DNA of 64,000 nucleotides, taken from positions 18,458,288 to 18,522,287 of the forward strand of contig NC_092676.1 of NCBI RefSeq assembly GCF_964355755.1, in the 5' to 3' direction. How positions within the stretch are numbered: position 1 is the first letter of the stretch; every line of letters starts with the position of its first letter. The stretch comes from Antedon mediterranea (taxonomy: Eukaryota > Echinodermata > Crinoidea > Comatulida > Antedonidae). The position numbers were made by a program, and so were the translations under genes. The notes below the pieces were generated by a model that did no database searches, was not told the origin of the DNA, and was given only the letters and a program-made list of their open reading frames with translations. Below, piece by piece: positions 58,701-64,000 of this stretch.

Positions 58701-61599
58701 TTCACTTTGACCAAAAATTATTTACCTGATAAAACTGTAATTTAAAGCAAACAAATTGGCTGCCAGCTGTTGGATATATCTGTTTATTTTCTTATTTTAT
58801 AAGTGAAAGTGAAAACATTATTTTTCCAGTTTTGTTTTTCTATGAAAGTGATTAACTTTGTTAAAACTACAACATGGCCTAAGTCTGATTTTATGAATCT
58901 TCGTTTTTAATGTTTTGGGGGGACAATATATCTTTAATAATCATAATCATAAACAATTGCCATTTAGAAATATTCGAATGCAAGAAAATGGCATTTTTTA
59001 GGCTTCATATGAGCAATTAGTACAGTCAACTCTCCCAATACCAGACACCTTTTGGCTGGCCAAATAGTGTATGGGTAAAAATGAATTTGTGACTGTTTGG
59101 ATTTCAAGAAAAATCTGGTATTTGGAGAGTTTCTGGTTTAAAAATATGGTTTTAAACAATGTGTAACATGACATGGAATTTTAGATTGATAAAGAGAGTA
59201 TAATTAATATAGTATAATAAACTACAATACAATTTACTTATTTTTTACATGATTATGTTGGTGCATAGTCTGTTGAAGATTTATAATTAAAACAATTTTT
59301 TCTTTACAAACTGGCAGACATATATATTTAATTAAAGTGGTACCTAATTGTATATACCTTACAGATATTATTACAAGTAGTACAAGCGACACAGACAAGA
59401 CAGAGTTTTACACAACAGTTGAAAGTTTACACCAGTTCAGTAATGCATTTCCTGAACTTGTTAACAGTTTTATGGAGGTTAAGAATTCTAAGACTAAGAA
59501 AAAATGTAAGTGTTTTGAATGCATAAAACTCCAAATGCCTTTTTCTATAAAAAAAAATTTTAAAAACTAGACTAGGTTTTTTGTTGATTGTAAACATCAT
59601 TTTGTGTAATTTTTTTATTCATTTCAATTCTGTTAATTTATTTACAGCTAAGAAAGCAACTCCATGTACACAAGAAGGCAAAGAGACTGACGTTGATTCA
59701 CTAACTGATGCTGTTAGTAAAATATCCCTAACAGAACCTATTAGAGCAACAGATGAACTCCTTATTGTTACTGAATTAAAAGACAAAGAATTAAAGAAAC
59801 ACTCGAATGGGATTGGTCTGTTAAGTCACATGATAGAAACTGATGCTAAGGCACCTCATGGAGTTACCATCCCTGTAGGACAATCTAAGAAGATGTATTC
59901 TAAGAAGGATATTTGTGTACCAAAACCCAGATACACCAATGAAGTAGCATTGTCTGTTTTGAGAGGAGAGTCTACTGTGTTTGATAACGTCAAGTCAGAG
60001 GACATAACATCAGGTACTAAACAGCAGCAATGTATAACAGTGAATTCACTACGGGATAGTTATAATTTGAAAACTGCTAAAAGCAATGTCAATGGAAAAA
60101 TATCAAAATCGCAAACAACAAAAGTTAGTAAACTTGACGATAAGAAAAAGAATGAAGTGTTTTCTGCGAACTTAAAATGTTCTGCAAGTGATTCCCCACA
60201 AAATGATATCAGAGGTATTCCAGATTCTATTAATCTAGAGATGGATCTAGAAAATAGTTGGTTTGAAAGTATTTTCTTAGAGATGGAGTCCGATATTAAG
60301 AAAAGGAGAGATAACAAAAATAAGATCGCCAAAGGAGTCAATAAAAATGACAAAAAGAAAACTTTAAAATGCAAAAAGCGTTTAGCTTCGAACCCCGACA
60401 CTAAAAATGAAATCCGTACTGAGCAACATAAAGTTGAAGGTGTTGCAGACCATGAAATTCTGCCGTTATGTGAACGGCTAATGAGAAAGTCTGTTGTGAA
60501 GAAAGAAAGCCATGATAAGAAAGAAAAACTGAAGGATGTGAAAAATGTCCAAGCTTTTCGAGAGACGGAAGTGACTTCAGACATGTCAGATAATGTCAAT
60601 GCTTTTAAACAGGTTGAAGAGAAGAATCATGCTCCAAGTAATTCACCTGATATGAAAAAAGGCAAGAAAATTTCTACTGAATCGTGTAATGGTGATACCT
60701 CTTGTTTCTCTGAGAAACGCCTTCTAAAAAGTAGTGATTTAACCGGAGAGACAGCTATTAGCAGTAATTCTGGTAAATTAACACTACAACAAAATCTAGG
60801 CAAAAGAGGATGCCTCAAAGATTCGCCAACAAGCCTTGATCTTTCAGAAAGTTTCCATTGCCTTTCGTTAACATCACCAGATGAAAGATTATCAAATCAA
60901 AAAGAAATATCCTATAAGGCTAAACAAGGTGAATTACATGATGTCTCTATCCATGGTCAAATTAAAAAAGAAATATCCTATAAGGCTAAGCAAGGTGAAT
61001 TACCTGATGTCTCTATCCATGGTCAAATTCAAAAAGATTTTCCTGGTCTTTTTGACTGTACATTACCTTCTTTATTGACTGGTGGTGAATTAGTCTCACC
61101 AGCATCGGATGATGGAAAAAGTAGATCTCTACTAAAAGATCCATGTATAACCAGTTTAATAACAGATGATCAGGACACATGTCAAACGGTTCCAGTCTCT
61201 TATCAGGTGACTAAAACTTCTCAATCTGAAACTGTAAGTAACATTCAGCAAACTAAATATCATGAACGTGCCACCAACAAGCTGAAGCAAACGGTGAAGA
61301 ACATAATGTATCCAGTACAGTCTGCCAACTATCCTGAACCAGTAACAAGCATGCCATGTCCAAAGCCAGCAAAGACAACCACTATCATCCAGCAGTCCCA
61401 GGTTATTTGCAGTCGTAAAACGGATCATCTAAAGGAGACAAAAAGAGAGGAAATTAGTCACATTCCAAATGTGTACAGTCCTGAACCAGTATCCTTGGAA
61501 GATCGTTTAAAGCAAAGACTTCAAAAATGTAAAGATGTACAAACTTTACAAACAATGGTCACAATGAAGAATGTTTTGAAAGCTCAACAGAAAAATTAA
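52714..61599 (+). CDS. GEN1: GEN1 Holliday-junction resolvase (XPG/Rad2 family), complete, 9 coding exons
   Basis: Structure-specific 5' flap endonuclease that cuts Holliday junctions symmetrically late in recombination. Exons: 52714-52874, 53675-53870, 54257-54346, 54979-55065, 57116-57363, 57688-57808, 58314-58512, 59365-59505, 59648-61599. All GT..AG, phases close, 1,064 residues (human 908). XPG-N starts MGVQNLWSIL without a leading extension, as GEN1 requires; catalytic Asp30 is in LLAVDLS. XPG-I holds GEAEAM (Glu137, Glu139) and TQDGDAFLYGA (Asp158, Asp160). The helix-hairpin region is LGCDFIPKGVPGVGKEGA. A chromodomain-like segment follows (PVEIVKTRVRQGIQCVEIHW). The last exon is a 650-residue Lys/Ser-rich tail with a 22-residue tandem duplication, ending in SLEDRLKQRLQK, similar to the RQRLKLRF end of human GEN1. 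The Cys-rich insert of human GEN1 before GFPFHEVIQEFL is absent. Shares its 5' region with BAZ1B. Confidence 0.96.
53876..54090 (+). pseudogene. LINE 3' end (ORF C-terminus plus 3' UTR) in GEN1 intron 2
   Basis: Frame 53886-53988 reads FWNDLPPAIQQAPTTVTFKQ then LLKKTHLFKFSFD and stop, the C-terminus of a non-LTR retrotransposon polyprotein. The 3' UTR TGTAAAGCGCATTGGGGCTT and a TTATTATTATTATT tail follow. Same strand as GEN1, starting only about 10 bp after the exon 2 donor. Confidence 0.8.
54388..54595. mobile_element. Dispersed repeat with ACCTCC...GGAGGT ends (GEN1 intron 3)
   Basis: Begins CTAGAGGGTACTCCGAGAGT near 54397 and ends TAACCTCCTTGGCGGAGGTAA near 54590, with an (AC)n run inside. 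The end motif CCTCCTTGGCGGAGG is a familiar palindromic terminus of invertebrate repeats. Class uncertain. Confidence 0.5.
55217..56770. mobile_element. Putative non-autonomous DNA element, about 1.5 kb (GEN1 intron 4)
   Basis: AGGTGATCATTTTTAT at 55238 is mirrored by AAATGATCACCTA at 56758-56770. A hairpin AATTCGTC...GACGAATT lies at the left edge (55215-55236), and another full palindrome (AGGTGATCATTT...AAATGATCACCT) is at 56740-56769. The interior has diverged internal repeats (TGATGACGTCAT..., CATCAAAATGAAAATG...) and an 80-codon open frame at 56410-56652 that I do not recognise. Confidence 0.5.
58617..58937. mobile_element. MITE family C copy (GEN1 intron)
   Basis: Left TTAAAGATGTATTGTCCCC, right GGGGGGACAATATATCTTTA. 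It begins about 100 bp downstream of the GEN1 exon at 58314-58512. A related eroded segment occupies about 57950-58200 in the preceding intron. Confidence 0.75.
60901..61032 (+). repeat. 66-bp in-frame tandem duplication inside GEN1
   Basis: Two copies encode KEISYKAKQGEL(H/P)DVSI followed by HGQI(K/Q)K. The first starts at 60901 and the second at 60967. The copies differ at a few bases, giving His to Pro and Lys to Gln changes. The frame is kept, in the disordered C-terminal tail. Confidence 0.95.
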
Positions 61600-61614
61600 C
61601 ATTGACTTATAAAT

Positions 61615-61795
61615 TACAGTAGAGCCTCTATTAAGGTGACACCTCAGGACCAAAAAGTCTATGGATGTCCTCAGAATAGAAGTTGGCTGTAGTGTTAAAC
61701 ATTACATTGTTGTTCCTTCATTTCACATGACAGTTCCCTCTTAACAAAGATGTCTCCTGAATATTAAGGTGCCCAAAAGGAGAGGTTCTGCTGTA
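61615..61795. mobile_element. pogo/Tigger-like MITE (GEN1 3' UTR or flank)
   Basis: Left TACAGTAGAGCCTCTATTAA, right AGGAGAGGTTCTGCTGTA: inverted ends. It begins 16 bp after the GEN1 stop codon, so it probably forms part of the 3' UTR. Confidence 0.65.
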
Positions 61796-61928
61796 GTTAA
61801 TTTCTCAACATGATTTGAAAATAGAAATATATATATATATATAAGATTTTAATTTTCACAATTTGCCCATTTACTAATGTGTAGGGTCATTCCACTGGGG
61901 TAATTCCATTAATACATCTTTGTGGTCT

Positions 61929-62080
61929 TAAGCTCTGTCTACACTACTAAACTAGTCTGACCTAAACAAATTATGATGCGCCCAAATATGGTAAAGTAGT
62001 AATATGACATTATCATGTCCTTATTATGGGCACTTCATATGTCACATACAGTTTGATACTGTAGTGTAGTCAGAGTTTAA
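61929..62080. mobile_element. MITE family A, copy 11 (GEN1 3' flank)
   Basis: Left end AGCTCTGTCTACACTACTAA, right end GATACTGTAGTGTAGTCAGA. The core GCCCAAATATGGTA is retained. Confidence 0.8.
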
Positions 62081-62334
62081 GACCCTCGCTAAAGAAAAGT
62101 TGTTAATTTTTCATTACATTCTTGATATTATCTGAATTTTAAACATAGTATCTTTATATGATCTAATTATTCTATTTAAATAAAACTTGAGAAGAAGAAA
62201 TATATTCCATAGTGTCTTCCTGTATGGCGGCACGACAGTGTCAGTTAGAATTTCGATCATGAGACGAACTATCAACTTTTTAACAGTATACATAATATAT
62301 TTATTATCAGAGTGTATCAATTTTATATTTATTG

Positions 62335-62712
62335 CCATTGTGTGTCATCAATTTTATCTATTTTAATGTTTTATATTATTACAGACAGTATAATTTTACG
62401 TATTTACTTTGTATATATTTCGTATACTTTAAACAAATTACGTGTACGTGAGTTACCATTCATTGTATGCACTCTGCCACGTAAATATTAGCCTACTTGC
62501 TTGAGGATGTTGGATCGTTGAAAAAATTGCATTCAATTTTATCTATTTTAATGTTTTTATATATTACGGTATTATCTTTTTTTATTTTACGTATTTTCTT
62601 TACGTATTATTGATCTATCATATATTTTAAACAAATTACGTGTAGGTGAGTTGCCATTCATTCTATCCACGTAAATGTTACTTGCTTGAGGATGTTGGAT
62701 CGTTGGAAAACT
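62335..62712. repeat. Direct duplication of about 190 bp
   Basis: ATTTTATCTATTTTAATGTT, AAACAAATTACGTGTA, GTGAGTT(A/G)CCATTCATT and CTTGCTTGAGGATGTTGGAT occur in the same order in both halves (first copy about 62345-62530, second about 62535-62712) with indels. Confidence 0.8.
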
Positions 62713-63333
62713 TGCAATCCAAGATGTGAAAAATTAGGGTTTGCTAAAATTACTAGTACTTCAATACGTCTCGCATAGAATATTTATGACATTTAAATTT
62801 ATAAGAAATGTTTTAAAATAAAACAACTAACATTAGTTAGTATTTATTTGGTATTGCGTAAATTATTATTTTAGCATTAAAGCTTATCCAAGCAAATTGA
62901 GTATTATTTGATTTTGCGTAATATATTATTATTATTCAGTGGTTTGAATACAGTAATGTAGTTGTTTTAGTAGTAGGTTATCCTTGTGCTAGTGATTTGC
63001 ATTTTCGTCGGCTTTTCAAGTCTTTTGCCCTAAGTACGGTAGTTTTTTTTTCTCTTTTGTGGCGTTAACCACTATTTATTCATTTCATCTTCAACAGATT
63101 AATACAATTATTTCTAATAATAATAATAACTATTTCATTGTTATTCTCACTTTTGTTTTGTGGTTTATATTTTACATTATGTGATTTAATCAATGTTACT
63201 GTTCTTAGAATCAGAACATTAATATTTCTTTTCTGTTATCCTCCTTTTTTCATAATTTTCTAATATTTTTTTTTGTTCTATAATTCTCAACATCTCAAAT
63301 TATAAACACCTAAGTACGGTAGTTTGGTCCTAT

Positions 63334-63378
63334 CAGGGAAGTGTGAAATTACACTACACTTAATTTCACTCTTCCCTG
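63334..63378. other. Long hairpin
   Basis: CAGGGAAGTGTGAAATTA (63334-63351), a 9-base spacer, then TAATTTCACTCTTCCCTG (63361-63378): an 18-bp stem with one mismatch. It could be a transposon end, a microRNA-like precursor or chance. Confidence 0.8.
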
Positions 63379-63574
63379 GTGTTATTAATCCAGAACTGAT
63401 GTTTTTGCATTTGATCAAAATACGGCGAATCCAAATCTTTCGAAATTGTCTGTGTTCTCTGTTAATAATTTCGAATTTGTATTGACCTTAAATCGTGAAA
63501 TTATTAAATATTATAGTGTTTAAAATCATTCTACAATAAGGAAAACCAATCTGAAACAAATGTTGAACCAAGTG

Positions 63575-64000
63575 CTATGCAGCAACGGGAGTTTATCCTG
63601 AAGAACTAAATGAGGGCATATTAGTACCCTTACAGAAGCCCGGGAAAAAGCGCGGACCAGTTATCCTGCTAAATATGAAAAAAAAAATTTAAAAATTATT
63701 GCAATCTGTATGATTGGAAGAATGAATGAAAAGATTAACCGATGTATACCCCCAACCCAATGTGCATATAGAAAAGGCCGCAGCACCACAGAACTGGTAT
63801 TCAGTGTTAGGTTAGGCCCTACTAACAGAGCTGAGAAGGCGATAACTTCAGAAGACTATGAAACAATACTAATAGATATGAGCAAGGTTTTCCATTCGGT
63901 GAACAGGGGGAAACTATTAACAGATCTCAAGAAGGTCTTGAATGATGACGAACTACACATGGTCTCACTTATACTAAAAGACGTCAAACTGAGTGTACGA
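63575..64000 (+). pseudogene. Non-LTR retrotransposon reverse transcriptase, partial and frameshifted
   Basis: PLQKPGKKRGP near 63625-63660 and, in another frame after an A-rich slip near 63680, MIGRMNEKINRCIPPTQCAY then RKGRSTTELVF and LIDMSKVFHSVNR match the fingers and palm of LINE reverse transcriptases (motifs LxKPGK, GFRxxRSTxD-like, and A-motif DxSKAFD). The second acidic position of DMSKAFD is His here. The element is broken by at least one frameshift and cut by the window edge. Class within non-LTR elements not assigned. Confidence 0.8.

Larger units (their letters stand above)
61600..64000. other. GEN1 3' flank to window end
   Basis: Holds the pogo-like MITE (61615-61795), MITE A copy 11 (61929-62080), a duplication (62335-62712), a hairpin (63334-63378) and LINE reverse transcriptase remains (63575-64000). 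The closest AATAAA on the plus strand after the GEN1 stop that I see is at about 62178-62183. The stretch 62720-63300 is AT-rich with nothing recognisable. Confidence 0.55.

Noticed and set aside
60060..60599. 179-codon minus-strand frame
   Set aside because: Antisense shadow of the last GEN1 exon, which has the better-supported frame and family match.

Overview
The window is nuclear DNA from an invertebrate animal. It is AT-rich, genes are split into many small exons with GT..AG junctions, and introns are full of short inverted-repeat transposons, tRNA-derived SINEs, LINE 3' ends and minisatellites. Gene content (one Ras, one A/B/c-type Myb, BAZ1B/WSTF, GEN1) fits a bilaterian. The BAZ1B and Myb proteins look closer to deuterostome relatives than to insect ones, so an invertebrate deuterostome (for example an echinoderm) is my best guess, but that is inference.

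Layout. 1-9,244: 5' end of a classical Ras gene on the minus strand. Only two small coding exons are present (9,214-9,244 and 6,540-6,588); the rest lies beyond the left edge, so 1-6,539 reads as Ras intron. 9,245-12,106: Ras promoter region and an intergenic stretch with a 39-bp minisatellite. 12,107-27,537 (minus): a complete Myb gene, 19 coding exons, 769 codons plus stop, with R1-R2-R3 DNA-binding repeats and a B-Myb-like C-terminus. 27,538-30,634: Myb promoter and intergenic DNA with MITEs. 30,635-52,296 (minus): a complete BAZ1B/WSTF-like gene, 27 coding exons, 1,586 codons plus stop, with WAC, DDT, WHIM/WAKZ, two PHD fingers and a bromodomain. One of its introns holds about 37 copies of a 92-bp satellite. 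52,297-52,713: a compact divergent promoter. 52,714-61,599 (plus): a complete GEN1 Holliday-junction resolvase gene, 9 coding exons, 1,064 codons plus stop. 61,600-64,000: GEN1 3' flank, MITEs, a roughly 190-bp duplication and, at the right edge, a decayed non-LTR reverse transcriptase.

Functional theme. All four genes act in growth control, cell cycle, chromatin or DNA repair. BAZ1B and GEN1 start 417 bp apart, and the gap holds an E2F-like and a CCAAT motif. The Myb upstream region also has a CCAAT box and an E2F-like element, so shared S/G2-phase expression is plausible but not shown.

Exon boundaries were drawn by hand from splice dinucleotides, reading-frame phase and family similarity; all phases close without internal stops. 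UTR ends, transcription starts and repeat boundaries are approximate. No database search was run.
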